Assembly (NCBI RefSeq): GCF_024385465.1
Contig: NZ_JANFLS010000002.1
Location: 868,001-932,000, forward strand
From: Arthrobacter sp. zg-Y844
GTDB taxonomy: Bacteria > Actinomycetota > Actinomycetes > Actinomycetales > Micrococcaceae
DNA: 64,000 nt
Reading direction: 5' to 3'
Part shown: positions 29,235 through 38,468 of the stretch, in pieces
Numbering within the stretch: position 1 is the first letter of the stretch
Layout: every line of letters begins with the position of its first letter
Made by a program: the position numbers and the translations under genes
The notes under the pieces: generated by a model
Told to the model about the DNA's origin: nothing
Database searches by the model: none
The model's input: the letters and a program-made list of their open reading frames with translations, nothing else

Positions 29235-29265
29235 GCCCGGCTTCCTCCCCCGGGGCCGCCCCGGC

Positions 29266-30342
29266 TCAGCGGCGTGCAGCGATCCGAGACAGGTCCGCGG
29301 CTCCGATCATCCCCGCGGCCGGACCCAGGGCCGCCCGCTCCATCTTGGCCGCGGGGCGGAAACCCCGCCCGGTAAGGTTCCGGGCAAAGGACCGCCGCGC
29401 CGGACCAAGCAGCAGGTCACCGGCATCGCTCAGCCCGCCGCCGATGACGAACATGCCAGGATCCAGGGCAGCGGCCAGGTTCGCCAGCCCCAATCCGAGC
29501 CACTGCCCCACTTCGTCAAGGAGTTCAATGGAGGCCGGGTCGCCTTCGAGGGCCAGGCGGGTGACGACGGCGCCGGTCACCTGATCCGCGTTGCCGTCCA
29601 CGGCGCGGAGCAGCTCCTGGGCTACCGGGGAGTTGGCTGCGGCCAGTTCCCGGGCCTCCCGGCCCAGGGCGTTGCCCGAGGCATACTGCTCCCAGCACCC
29701 GCGGTTGCCGCATTCGCAGCGGTGCCCGCCGGGCATGATGATCTGGTGCCCGAACTCCCCCGCCACGCCGTACCGGCCGCGCTCAAGCCGGCCGTCGAGC
29801 ACCATCGCCCCGCCGATTCCGGTTCCGAGGGTGACGCAGACCATCCTGCTCTCCCCCGCACCGGCGCCGAACCGGTATTCCGCCCAGGCGGCGCCGTCGG
29901 CATCATTGACGAGGAAGACGCGTCTGCGCAGCAGCCGCTCAAGGTTCTCGCGGAGGGGCTCATTGCGCCAGGCCAGGTGCGGGCTGAACAACACGGTGCC
30001 GCCGGCGAGGTCCATCCACCCGGCCGCACCGATTCCAACGGACCACACGTGGTGCTCGGCCGAGAGTTCCCGGACCAGGTCCACGATGACCGCTTCGACT
30101 TCCCGGGGGTCCTGCCCCGGCGTCGACCGGCGCGCCTGCTTCAGCACGCGTCCGTCGCCGTCCACGAGCCCCGCCGCCACTTTGGTCCCGCCGATATCGA
30201 TCCCGATGGCCAGGCCTCGCCGCCGCATCCGGTTCGGCAGGCGCATGGGCCTGCCTGGCCGGAAGGGTTCCGTAGCAGCAAGCCTGCGCTGGAGCGGGGT
30301 GGAAAGGGGACGGGGAACGGGTGCTGGGGTAACTGGACGCAT
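29266..30342 (-). CDS. ROK-family glucokinase
   Basis: Cytoplasmic sugar kinase, most likely glucokinase (glucose to glucose 6-phosphate). The 358-residue reading contains the phosphate loop IGIDIGGTKVAAGLV, the Asp in NDADGAAWAEYRFGAG, and the ROK zinc motif CECGNRGCWEQYASG with GHQIIMPGGH before it. The N terminus is uncertain: ATG 30342 gives about 45 residues before the kinase fold, whereas ATGs at 30246 and 30228 would give a more typical length; none has a strong ribosome site. Convergent with the membrane protein gene. Confidence 0.85.
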   Translation of the reverse strand: MRPVTPAPVPRPLSTPLQRRLAATEPFRPGRPMRLPNRMRRRGLAIGIDIGGTKVAAGLVDGDGRVLKQARRSTPGQDPREVEAVIVDLVRELSAEHHVWSVGIGAAGWMDLAGGTVLFSPHLAWRNEPLRENLERLLRRRVFLVNDADGAAWAEYRFGAGAGESRMVCVTLGTGIGGAMVLDGRLERGRYGVAGEFGHQIIMPGGHRCECGNRGCWEQYASGNALGREARELAAANSPVAQELLRAVDGNADQVTGAVVTRLALEGDPASIELLDEVGQWLGLGLANLAAALDPGMFVIGGGLSDAGDLLLGPARRSFARNLTGRGFRPAAKMERAALGPAAGMIGAADLSRIAARR

Positions 30343-30402
30343 CAGAAACCTATTCTAGGGAAACAGCAAGAGCGGCGACGCGTTCGTTATGAATCTGCAA
30401 GG

Positions 30403-30416
30403 TTACCGACGGGTAA
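30403..30416. promoter_or_regulatory. TTACC-N4-GGTAA inverted repeat upstream of acyl-CoA synthetase
   Basis: TTACCGACGGGTAA, 5-base arms, 67 bases upstream of the start codon. Its shape resembles TetR-family operators that control fatty acid genes in actinobacteria; the regulator is not in the window. Confidence 0.4.
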
Positions 30417-30482
30417 GAAAATGTGATCTACGTTATAGGCTGAACAGTGCCTACGGGCGTAACGGATATCAAAGGAGCTATC

Positions 30483-32291
30483 GTGCGAGAATTCAGCGTT
30501 CCCGTCCTAGCGGAGTCCCCGCCGCAGACAAACATCACCAACATGCTGCTCGATCAGGCAGCCAAGCCAAGCAACCCCGCTCTCTTTGCCGTCCGGAACG
30601 GCCAGGGCGAATGGCAGCGGATCAGTGCCACGGAGTTCACCAAGGACGTCCAGGCACTGGCAAAGGGCTTTATGGCCAGTGGTATCAAGGCAGGCGACCG
30701 CGTGGCCATCATGTCGCGGACCAGGTACGAGTGGACCCTGGTGGACTTTGCACTCTGGTTCGCCGGGGCGGTATCGGTTCCCGTCTATGAGACCTCCTCC
30801 CCTTCGCAGGTCGCCTGGATCCTGAGCGATTCCGGCGCCGTCGGCATTGTGGTTGAAGCTGCCCGGCACGAGAACATTGTCCGCACGGCTGCAGCGGACG
30901 AAGACCTTTCCATGGTCGCCAACGTGTGGCAGATCGACGGCGGCGGACTCGACACCCTGCGCGCCGACGGCGCGTCGGTGAGTGATGAAGATCTCGAGAA
31001 GCGCCGCTCCACCGCACAGATGACCGACCTGGCGACGATTATTTATACGTCCGGAACCACGGGCAAGCCGAAGGGCTGCGAACTCACGCACGCCAACTTC
31101 GTCGATGTGTCCCGGAACTCCGAGCTGGCCGAGCCCGAGGTTGCCACCGAGGGCTCGCAGACAATCATGTTCCTGCCCCTGGCACACGTCCTCGCCCGTT
31201 TCATTTCCGTGCTGTGCGTGGCCACAGGCGCCACCGTGGCACACACCCCCGATGTAAAGAACCTGCTGCCCGACCTGCAGAGCTTCAAGCCCAGCTTCAT
31301 CCTGGTGGTTCCCCGCGTCCTCGAGAAGGTCTTCAATGCCTCCATGCTGAAGGCCGAAGACGGCGGCAAGGGCAAGATCTTCCACGCCGGCGTCGCGACC
31401 GCCGTAGCCTGGTCGAAGGCGAAGCAGGAGGGCAAGGTTCCACTGAGCCTCACCCTGAAGCATGCCCTCTTCGACCGCCTGCTCTACGGCAAGATCCGTG
31501 AGGCCATGGGCGGCAACGTGAAGTACGCCGTCTCCGGCGGGGCTCCGCTGGGCGAACGGCTGGGGCACTTCTTCCACGGCATCGGACTGCTGGTGCTGGA
31601 AGGCTACGGTTTGACCGAAACCACGGCTCCGCTCACCACCAACACCCCGCAGCTCGTCAAGCTGGGCACCGTGGGCGCGCCCCTTCCCGGGAACAGCGTC
31701 AAGATCGCCGACGACGGCGAGATCCTGGCCAAGGGCATCAGCGTGATGAAGGGCTACTACAACCGCCCGGAACTGATGGCGGACACGTTCACCGACGGCT
31801 GGTTCCATACCGGTGACATCGGCGAACTCGACTCGGACGGCTTCCTGAAGATCACCGGCCGAAAGAAGGAAATCATCATCACCGCCGGCGGCAAGAACGT
31901 GGTTCCCTCCCAGCTGGAGGATTCCATCCGCGCCGATTCGATCGTGTCCCAGTGCGTGGTGGTCGGGGACGCCAAGCCGTTCATATCGGCCCTCATCACC
32001 CTCGACGAAGAGGCACTTCCCGGCTGGCTGGGGCGGCACAAGCTGCCGGCCACCATGACGGTGACCGAAGTGGCCAAGACCGATGAGCTGCAGAAGGAAC
32101 TCCAGGCCCTGGTGGACCGCGCCAACAAGAAGGTGTCCTCCGCCGAGGCGATCAAGCAGTTCCGCGTGGTTCCGACCGACTTCACCGAGACCAGCGGCCA
32201 CCTGACACCGTCACTGAAGATCAAGCGCGCCCAGGTGATCCGGGACTTCTCCGACGTCATCGACGACATCTACAGCGGGCAGCGGGTCTGA
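30483..32291 (+). CDS. Long-chain fatty acid--CoA ligase (FadD-type)
   Basis: AMP-forming acyl-CoA synthetase that activates fatty acids for degradation or lipid synthesis. The 602-residue protein has the AMP-binding P-loop YTSGTTGKPKGCELTH (about 187-202), LEGYGLTETTAPLT, GWFHTGDIGELDSDGFLKI, and the GRKKEIIITAGGKNVVP hinge with the family lysine later. Chain-length specificity is not readable. The GTG at 30483 has AAAGGAG five bases upstream, better than the in-frame upstream start. Confidence 0.93.
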   Translation: MREFSVPVLAESPPQTNITNMLLDQAAKPSNPALFAVRNGQGEWQRISATEFTKDVQALAKGFMASGIKAGDRVAIMSRTRYEWTLVDFALWFAGAVSVPVYETSSPSQVAWILSDSGAVGIVVEAARHENIVRTAAADEDLSMVANVWQIDGGGLDTLRADGASVSDEDLEKRRSTAQMTDLATIIYTSGTTGKPKGCELTHANFVDVSRNSELAEPEVATEGSQTIMFLPLAHVLARFISVLCVATGATVAHTPDVKNLLPDLQSFKPSFILVVPRVLEKVFNASMLKAEDGGKGKIFHAGVATAVAWSKAKQEGKVPLSLTLKHALFDRLLYGKIREAMGGNVKYAVSGGAPLGERLGHFFHGIGLLVLEGYGLTETTAPLTTNTPQLVKLGTVGAPLPGNSVKIADDGEILAKGISVMKGYYNRPELMADTFTDGWFHTGDIGELDSDGFLKITGRKKEIIITAGGKNVVPSQLEDSIRADSIVSQCVVVGDAKPFISALITLDEEALPGWLGRHKLPATMTVTEVAKTDELQKELQALVDRANKKVSSAEAIKQFRVVPTDFTETSGHLTPSLKIKRAQVIRDFSDVIDDIYSGQRV

Positions 32292-32301
32292 TTTATCCGC
32301 G

Positions 32302-32346
32302 CGCCGGGCAGGAACCGACTCCCCTAGAGCCGGTTCCTGCCCGGCG
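32302..32346. terminator. Bidirectional terminator overlapping the end of mtr
   Basis: Perfect 16-base stem (CGCCGGGCAGGAACCG and complement at 32331-32346) with a 13-base loop. It follows the acyl-CoA synthetase stop by 10 bases. The right arm and loop are also the last codons and stop of the convergent mtr gene, so one hairpin serves as coding sequence and as terminator. Confidence 0.85.
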
Positions 32347-33751
32347 TTTCCTTTGTCTTCAGCGAAAGCAGCGCGTTTTCGACCACTTCCGTCAGTGCCG
32401 GGTGGATCCAGTACTGCCCGCGGGCCATGGTGGCGGCATCCAAGCCGAACTCCATCGCCTGCACCAAGGGCTGGATCAGCATGGACGCCTCATGTCCCAT
32501 GATGTGGGCGCCGAGCAGCCGGCCGCTTTCCTTTTCCGCCAGCAGTTTCACGAATCCGGTGGAATCCTCCATTGCCCAGCCGTACGCCGTCGACCCGTAT
32601 TCCTGCACGGCCAGGGCGAGTTCGAGGCCGCGGGCTTCCGTATCGGCGATGGCCTGGTCCTCGGTCATCCCGACGCTCGCAATCTGCGGGCTGCTGAAGA
32701 CGGCCGCGGGCACGAAGCGGTGGTCCATGGCGCGGAGGTCCCCGGGGTGCACCAGGTTGTGCGCCACCACCCGCGCCTCATGGTTGGCCACGTGCTTGAG
32801 CTGGTAGGGGCTGCTGATGTCGCCCAGCGCCCAGATCCCCTCCACCGGAGCGCCGGATGCCAGCACCCTGCCGTAGCCGTCCACGGCCAGCCGGCCGTCC
32901 GCGGTGAGGTCAAAACCGGCGGCTGTGACGTCCAGCCGGTCGGTGTTGGGAGTTCGGCCGGTCGCCACCAGCACCAGGTCCACGTCCAGGGCCGACTCTC
33001 CGGCGGGGCCGGAGAGCACGGCGTGCACGGAACCGTCGGCGTTCTCCACCAGTGAGTCCACGGTGGTTTCGAACTGCACGTTCCACTGCTTGGCGGCTTC
33101 CGCGGTGAAGCGCTCGGACACGGTTTCGTCCAGGGACCGAAGCAGCGCCCCCGACCGCACGGCCAGGGTGACGTCCGACCCGAAGGCGGAGAAAACGAAG
33201 CCGAACTCCGCCGCGATATATCCGCCCCCGATGATCAGGACGCGCGCCGGCAGCTCATCGATACGCATCACCGTGTCCGAGGTATGCACCTGGGGAAGGT
33301 CCATCCCCGGCACATCCGGCAGGACCGGACGGGATCCGGCGGCCACCACGATTTCATCGGCGGTGATCTCCTGCCCCGACGCCGTGACGAGTGCGTGCGG
33401 CGAGACGAAGCGGACGTATTCACTGAACAGCGTGACGTTGTCCAGCTCCTCGTCCCGGTAGCGGCGCCCGCCGTCGGAAATCGCGTCGATGCGGGTGAAG
33501 ACCCGGTCCCGGATGTCCCGCCACCGGACCCCGGCCGACACCGTGTCCACGCCCAGCCGCGCGCCGTCCACAGCTGCTGCCGCGAGCTGGGCGGGATACA
33601 CGAACATCTTCGTCGGGATGCACCCGACGTTGAGGCACGTTCCTCCGAACGTGCCTCCGTCGATGATCGCTACCTTTTTGCCGTCCCAGTCCGGGGTGAT
33701 GATCGAGTTGCCGGAGCCGGAACCAATGATGGCCAGATCGAAGTGAGTCAC
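32324..33751 (-). CDS. mtr: Mycothione reductase
   Basis: Flavoprotein disulfide reductase that regenerates mycothiol, the actinobacterial low-molecular-weight thiol, using NADPH. The 475-residue protein has FAD-binding AIIGSGSGNS near the N terminus, the redox-active disulfide GGTCLNVGCIPTK (about 37-49), a second nucleotide fold LIIGGGYIAAEFGFVFSAFG, and a C-terminal dimerisation domain with the HxxxxE-type IHPALTEVVENAL. The GSGSGNS loop is characteristic of Mtr rather than lipoamide dehydrogenase. Start GTG at 33751 has only a weak ribosome site. Confidence 0.9.
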   Translation of the reverse strand: MTHFDLAIIGSGSGNSIITPDWDGKKVAIIDGGTFGGTCLNVGCIPTKMFVYPAQLAAAAVDGARLGVDTVSAGVRWRDIRDRVFTRIDAISDGGRRYRDEELDNVTLFSEYVRFVSPHALVTASGQEITADEIVVAAGSRPVLPDVPGMDLPQVHTSDTVMRIDELPARVLIIGGGYIAAEFGFVFSAFGSDVTLAVRSGALLRSLDETVSERFTAEAAKQWNVQFETTVDSLVENADGSVHAVLSGPAGESALDVDLVLVATGRTPNTDRLDVTAAGFDLTADGRLAVDGYGRVLASGAPVEGIWALGDISSPYQLKHVANHEARVVAHNLVHPGDLRAMDHRFVPAAVFSSPQIASVGMTEDQAIADTEARGLELALAVQEYGSTAYGWAMEDSTGFVKLLAEKESGRLLGAHIMGHEASMLIQPLVQAMEFGLDAATMARGQYWIHPALTEVVENALLSLKTKETPGRNRL

Positions 33752-33807
33752 GCTCTTCAGTCTATGCAGTCACGGTCCAACGTTCATTTCGCACCGGAAG
33801 CCGGTGC

Positions 33808-36800
33808 TTATTTCGGGGCGATGACCAGCAGCAGATCCCCGCCCTGGACCTGCTCCACCCGGGAGATGGCGACCCGTTCCACGGTTCCGGCAACCGGTGC
33901 CGTGATGGAAGCCTCCATCTTCATTGCCTCGATGGTGGCGACGGTCTCTCCTGCGGCGACCTCTGCACCCTCCTTAACCGTGACCGTGACCGCACCGGCA
34001 AACGGTGCCGCAACCTGGCCGGCTTCCGCCGGATCTGCCCGTTCCGCCGATTTCGTGGTGCTTTCGATGCTGCGGTCCCGGACCGAGACCGGCCGCATCT
34101 GCCCGTTCAGGGTGGTCATGACCGTGCGCATGCCCTTTTCATCCGGCTCGGACACCGCGTCCAGCGCAGCGATCAGCCGCACGCCCTTTTCCAGTTCGAT
34201 GACGTGCTCTTCCCCGCGCCGCAGCCCGTACAGGTAGTCCCGGGTCTCCAGTACGGAAACGTCGCCGTAGGTTTCACGGACGGTCGCGAATTCCTTGGCC
34301 GGGCCGGCAAAGAGCAGCCGGTTCAGGGTTTCCTGCCGGGTGGCCGAATCGGCGTGCAGCCCGGCCTTGTCCACCTCGGTCAGTTCGACGTCGCGGGCCT
34401 TGACCTTGCGGCCCTGCAGCGCCTTGGTCCGGAAGGGCTCCGGCCAGCCTCCGGGCGGATCGCCGAGTTCACCGCTGAGGAAGCCGATCACGGAATCCGG
34501 AATGTCGTAGTTCTGCGGGTTCTCCTCGAAGTCCTCCGGGGAGACGTTGGAGCCGACCAGCTGGAGGGCCAGGTCCCCCACCACCTTCGACGACGGCGTG
34601 ACCTTCACCAGGCGGCCCAGGATCCGGTCGGCGGCGGTGTACATGTCCTCAATGGCTTCGAACCGCTCCCCCAGCCCCAGGGCAATCGCCTGCTGGCGCA
34701 GGTTGGAAAGCTGGCCGCCCGGAATTTCGTGGCGGTACACGCGGCCGGTGGGACCCGCCAACCCGGATTCGAACGGCGCGTACACACGCCGCACGGCCTC
34801 CCAATACGGTTCCAGTGCGCCTACGGCGTCCAGGCTGATGCCGGTATCCCGTTCGGTATTGGTCAGCGCGGCGACCAACGAGGACATGGACGGCTGGCTG
34901 GTGGTGCCCGCCAGCGGCGCGCTGGCAACGTCCACGGCGTCCACCCCCACCTCGGCCGCGGCCAGCAGGGTTGCCAGCTGGCCTCCGGCGGTGTCATGCG
35001 TGTGCAGGTGGACAGGCAGGTCGAAACGTTCCCGCAGCGCAGCGACCAGCTTGGCCGCTGCAGCCGGCCGCAGCAGGCCCGCCATGTCCTTGATAGCCAG
35101 GATGTGCGCGCCGGCGTCCACGATTTTCTGCGCCAGGTCCAGGTAGTAGTCCAGCGTGTAGAGGTCCTCATGAGGGTTCAGCATGTCGCCGGTGTAGCAG
35201 AGGGCTACTTCGGCGACGGCCGTGCCGGTCTTGCGGACGGCCTGGATGGCAGGCTCCATCTGGGACACATCATTCAGCGCGTCGAAGATGCGGAAAATGT
35301 CGACGCCGGTAGCCGCGGCTTCCTCCACGAAGGCTTCGGTGACTTCGGTCGGGTATGGCGTGTAGCCCACCGTGTTCCGTCCACGAAGCAGCATCTGGAT
35401 GCAGATGTTGGGCAGCTGGTGCCTCAGGGCGGCGAGCCGCTCCCACGGGTCCTCGCCCAGGAAGCGCAGGGCGACGTCGTACGTGGCACCGCCCCAGGCC
35501 TCCACGGACAGCAGTTCCGGAGTCAGGGCTGCTACGGCCGGCGCCGCCGCGGTCAGGTCCCTGGTCCGCACACGGGTGGCCAGCAGGGACTGGTGGGCGT
35601 CGCGGAAAGTGGTGTCGGTGACGGCCAGTTCGGTCCGCTGCCGCAGGTCCGCGGCGAAACCCTCGGGGCCGAGTTCCAGCAACCGCTGCCGGGAGCCCGG
35701 CCCGGCGTCCGGCAGATCGGCGGGCAGCTTCTCCGCCGGGTCGATATGCGCAACGGGATCGCCGTAGGGCTTATTCACGGTGACATCGGCGAGCCAATTG
35801 AGCAGCTTCGTACCCCGATCCGCCGAGCCGCGGGCATTAAGCAGTTCGGGGCGTTCCTCGATAAACGACGTGGCTACGTCCCCGGCAACGAAGTCCGGAT
35901 CATCCAGGACCGCCTGCAGGAAGGAAATGTTGGTGGCAACGCCGCGGATCCTGAACTCGGCCAGCGCCCTCCGGGCCCGGTTGACCGCTATGGGGTAGGT
36001 CCGTCCCCGGCAGGTCAGCTTGACCAGCATCGAATCGAAGTGCGGGCTGATTTCAGCGCCCGCATAGACGGTGCCGCCGTCCAGCCTCACCCCGGCGCCG
36101 CCGGCGGAACGGTACGCGGTGATCCGGCCGACGTCGGGCCGGAACCCGTTCGCCGGGTCCTCGGTGGTAATGCGGCACTGGAGGGCGGCGCCGCGGACCT
36201 GCAGTTCATCCTGCTGCAGGCCCAGATCGGCCAGCGTCTCACCTGCCGCGATCCGCAGCTGGGACTGGACGATGTCGACGTCGGTGATTTCCTCGGTAAC
36301 GGTGTGTTCCACCTGGACCCGGGGGTTCATTTCGATAAAGACGTGCTGGCCGGCGCGTTCACCGACAGTGTCCACGAGGAACTCCACGGTTCCCGCGTTG
36401 ACGTAGTTCAGGGCCTTGGCGAACTTCACCGCGTCCCGGTACAGGGCCTGGCGGATGTTCTCATCCAGATTGGGCGCCGGCGCTATCTCCACCACCTTCT
36501 GGTGGCGGCGCTGCAGGGAGCAGTCCCGTTCGAACAGGTGCACGATGTTGCCGTCCGCATCGGCCAGGATCTGCACTTCGATGTGCCGGGGACGCAGGAC
36601 TGCCTGCTCCAGGAACACGGTCGCGTCGCCGAAGGCTGTCTCAGCCTCCCGCATGGCCGCCTGCAGGGCTTCGGGCAGCTTGTCCGCGGTGTCCACCCGG
36701 CGCATCCCGCGGCCGCCGCCGCCGGCCACGGCCTTGACGAAGATGGGGAAGCCGATGTCCTCTGCCTCGCTGAGCAGCTTCTCGACGTCGTCGCTCGGCT

Positions 36801-37206
36801 CGGTGGAGCGCAGAACCGGGATGCCTGCCTTGCGAGCCGCGTTCAGGGCATGGACCTTGTGTCCGGCCAGTTCCAGGATGTCCGCCGCGGGGCCCACAAA
36901 GGTGATGCCCGCGTCGGCGGCGGCGCGTGCCAGATGCGCGTTTTCGGAAAGGAACCCGTAACCGGGGTAGATGGCGTCACAGCCGGATTCCTTGGCTACC
37001 CGGATAATCTCGTCAACGTCCAGATACGCCCGGACCGGATGTCCCTCTTCCCCGATCAGGTAGGCCTCGTCGGCCTTCTGGCGGTGGATGGAATTCCGGT
37101 CCTCCTGGGGAAACACGGCCACGGTCTTGGCGCCGAGCTCATAGGCGGCGCGGAAGGCGCGAATGGCGATCTCGCCCCGGTTCGCTACCAAAATCTTCGA
37201 GAACAT
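33808..37206 (-). CDS. pyc: Pyruvate carboxylase
   Basis: Biotin-dependent anaplerotic enzyme that carboxylates pyruvate to oxaloacetate. The 1132-residue single chain has a biotin carboxylase part (1 to about 455; VKAVAGGGGRGMR ATP loop, EMNPRVQVEHTVTEEITDVD), a DRE-TIM carboxyltransferase part starting near 530 (TDTTFRDAHQSLLATR metal site) and a C-terminal biotinyl domain with the EAMKMEA biotin lysine near 1096. ATG 37206 is preceded by AGGAG. Length is normal for bacterial Pyc. Confidence 0.97.
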   Translation of the reverse strand: MFSKILVANRGEIAIRAFRAAYELGAKTVAVFPQEDRNSIHRQKADEAYLIGEEGHPVRAYLDVDEIIRVAKESGCDAIYPGYGFLSENAHLARAAADAGITFVGPAADILELAGHKVHALNAARKAGIPVLRSTEPSDDVEKLLSEAEDIGFPIFVKAVAGGGGRGMRRVDTADKLPEALQAAMREAETAFGDATVFLEQAVLRPRHIEVQILADADGNIVHLFERDCSLQRRHQKVVEIAPAPNLDENIRQALYRDAVKFAKALNYVNAGTVEFLVDTVGERAGQHVFIEMNPRVQVEHTVTEEITDVDIVQSQLRIAAGETLADLGLQQDELQVRGAALQCRITTEDPANGFRPDVGRITAYRSAGGAGVRLDGGTVYAGAEISPHFDSMLVKLTCRGRTYPIAVNRARRALAEFRIRGVATNISFLQAVLDDPDFVAGDVATSFIEERPELLNARGSADRGTKLLNWLADVTVNKPYGDPVAHIDPAEKLPADLPDAGPGSRQRLLELGPEGFAADLRQRTELAVTDTTFRDAHQSLLATRVRTRDLTAAAPAVAALTPELLSVEAWGGATYDVALRFLGEDPWERLAALRHQLPNICIQMLLRGRNTVGYTPYPTEVTEAFVEEAAATGVDIFRIFDALNDVSQMEPAIQAVRKTGTAVAEVALCYTGDMLNPHEDLYTLDYYLDLAQKIVDAGAHILAIKDMAGLLRPAAAAKLVAALRERFDLPVHLHTHDTAGGQLATLLAAAEVGVDAVDVASAPLAGTTSQPSMSSLVAALTNTERDTGISLDAVGALEPYWEAVRRVYAPFESGLAGPTGRVYRHEIPGGQLSNLRQQAIALGLGERFEAIEDMYTAADRILGRLVKVTPSSKVVGDLALQLVGSNVSPEDFEENPQNYDIPDSVIGFLSGELGDPPGGWPEPFRTKALQGRKVKARDVELTEVDKAGLHADSATRQETLNRLLFAGPAKEFATVRETYGDVSVLETRDYLYGLRRGEEHVIELEKGVRLIAALDAVSEPDEKGMRTVMTTLNGQMRPVSVRDRSIESTTKSAERADPAEAGQVAAPFAGAVTVTVKEGAEVAAGETVATIEAMKMEASITAPVAGTVERVAISRVEQVQGGDLLLVIAPK

Positions 37207-37470
37207 GGGTCTCCTGGATCAATTGCGGTGGGGCACCCGGACAGATACCGCCAATAACGGATTTTACCCACGGCGCGAGAGGAAAACCTCAAGCCGGACC
37301 GGGGTCCCGCCGACAGGCGGACTCCGGAGCTGCCGTGTTCGACATCACAGTGGCACCAGTCTAAGCGCCACCCCTGTAAAAGCCCGCTGCCAAGGTAACG
37401 GGTATGCGTCACATAGAATGAGTCAGCAGCGTCCAGTGATCCCTAGACACGTTAGGTTTTGGTTCATCAA

Positions 37471-38313
37471 GTGCAAGTAGTGAGCATCAGCAGCCTGAAG
37501 GGCGGCGTCGGCAAGACCTCCGTCACCCTCGGCCTGGCATCCGCAGCGCTGGCCGCCGGCATTCCTACGCTCGTCGTGGACCTGGACCCGCACGCCGATG
37601 CCACCACCGGTTTGGGCGTCAGCGCAGGCAACCAGCTCGGAATCGGCGAGATGCTCCGGACAGCCCGTCGGGCACAGCTTTCGGATCATGTGATCCCCAG
37701 CGGCTGGGTAGCGAACGCCCGCCGCCTTGCGAAGAATTCAGAAGGCCGGAAGCCCGTCCTGGATGTTGCCATGGGCTCGGCCTACTCGGGTATTTACGAC
37801 CGTCCGGACCTGGGCAAGCGCGATCTTCGACGCCTGACCACCCTGCTGTCCCGGGTATCCGGATACGGCTTGGTCCTCATCGACTGCCCGCCGTCGCTGA
37901 ACGGCCTCACCCGCATGGCCTGGACCGCCAGCAACCGGGTACTGCTCGTTGCGGAACCTGGGCTGTTTTCGGTGGCCGGCACCGAGCGGACCATGCGTGC
38001 GCTCGAACTGTTCCGGGAGGAATTCGCTCCCAATCTGGCCCCCGCCGGAATCATCGCCAACCGGGTGCGGCCCAGCTCCAACGAGCACGTTTTCCGGCTT
38101 GCCGAAATGAAGCAGATGTTCGGTGACCTGCTCCTCACGCCCACCATTGCGGAACAGGCGAACTGGCAGCAGATCCAGGGTGCCGCCCATTCGGTGCATC
38201 ACTGGCCGGGCGAATCAGCCAAACAGGCCGCCGGAACCTTCGACGCCTTGATGAAGAACCTGATGGATTCCGGCAGCGTGCGCAACCGCGTGATGCGCCG
38301 CCCGGTGGCCTAG
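37471..38313 (+). CDS. Orphan ParA/MinD-type ATPase
   Basis: A 280-residue ATPase with a deviant Walker A motif KGGVGKTS (about 10-17), Walker A' VDLDPHADAT and Walker B LVLIDCPPSLNGL. It has no parB gene beside it; the main ParA with scp genes is at 59095. Homologues sit in this spot beside pyc and the MerR gene in related actinobacteria. The GTG at 37471 (MQVVSISSLKGG) fits the family N terminus; a TTG at 37459 would add four residues. Role is probably positioning of some cargo, not known here. Confidence 0.82.
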   Translation: MQVVSISSLKGGVGKTSVTLGLASAALAAGIPTLVVDLDPHADATTGLGVSAGNQLGIGEMLRTARRAQLSDHVIPSGWVANARRLAKNSEGRKPVLDVAMGSAYSGIYDRPDLGKRDLRRLTTLLSRVSGYGLVLIDCPPSLNGLTRMAWTASNRVLLVAEPGLFSVAGTERTMRALELFREEFAPNLAPAGIIANRVRPSSNEHVFRLAEMKQMFGDLLLTPTIAEQANWQQIQGAAHSVHHWPGESAKQAAGTFDALMKNLMDSGSVRNRVMRRPVA

Positions 38314-38340
38314 CCCCGGCAGGCTACAAGCAACTGGACA

Positions 38341-38380
38341 AACGTTGAAGGGCATCCCCGCGGGGATGCCCTTCAACGTT
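38341..38380. terminator. 40-bp perfect palindrome, bidirectional terminator
   Basis: AACGTTGAAGGGCATCCCCG followed directly by its exact complement. It lies between the convergent ParA-type and MerR genes and would form a very stable hairpin in both transcripts. Confidence 0.85.
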
Positions 38381-38404
38381 AATGGTCTGTAGAACCTGTG
38401 CGTT

Positions 38405-38468
38405 GCCCTAACTGGGCTGTGCGCCCTAACTGAGCTATGCGCCCTAACTGAGCTGTGCGCCCTAACTG
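38405..38468. repeat. 18-bp tandem repeat running into the MerR stop codon
   Basis: GCCCTAACTG recurs at 38405, 38423, 38441 and 38459, a period of exactly 18 bases, with unit GCCCTAACTGAGCTGTGC and only one or two changes. The last copy contains the stop codon of the minus-strand MerR gene (38464-38462), so each copy carries a duplicate of that gene's end with an in-frame stop. Confidence 0.85.

Noticed and set aside
34204-37257. 1017-residue open frame on the plus strand opposite pyc
   Set aside because: Antisense shadow of pyruvate carboxylase; high-GC codon bias keeps the opposite frame open. No family sequence and low-complexity Gly/Arg/Gln composition.
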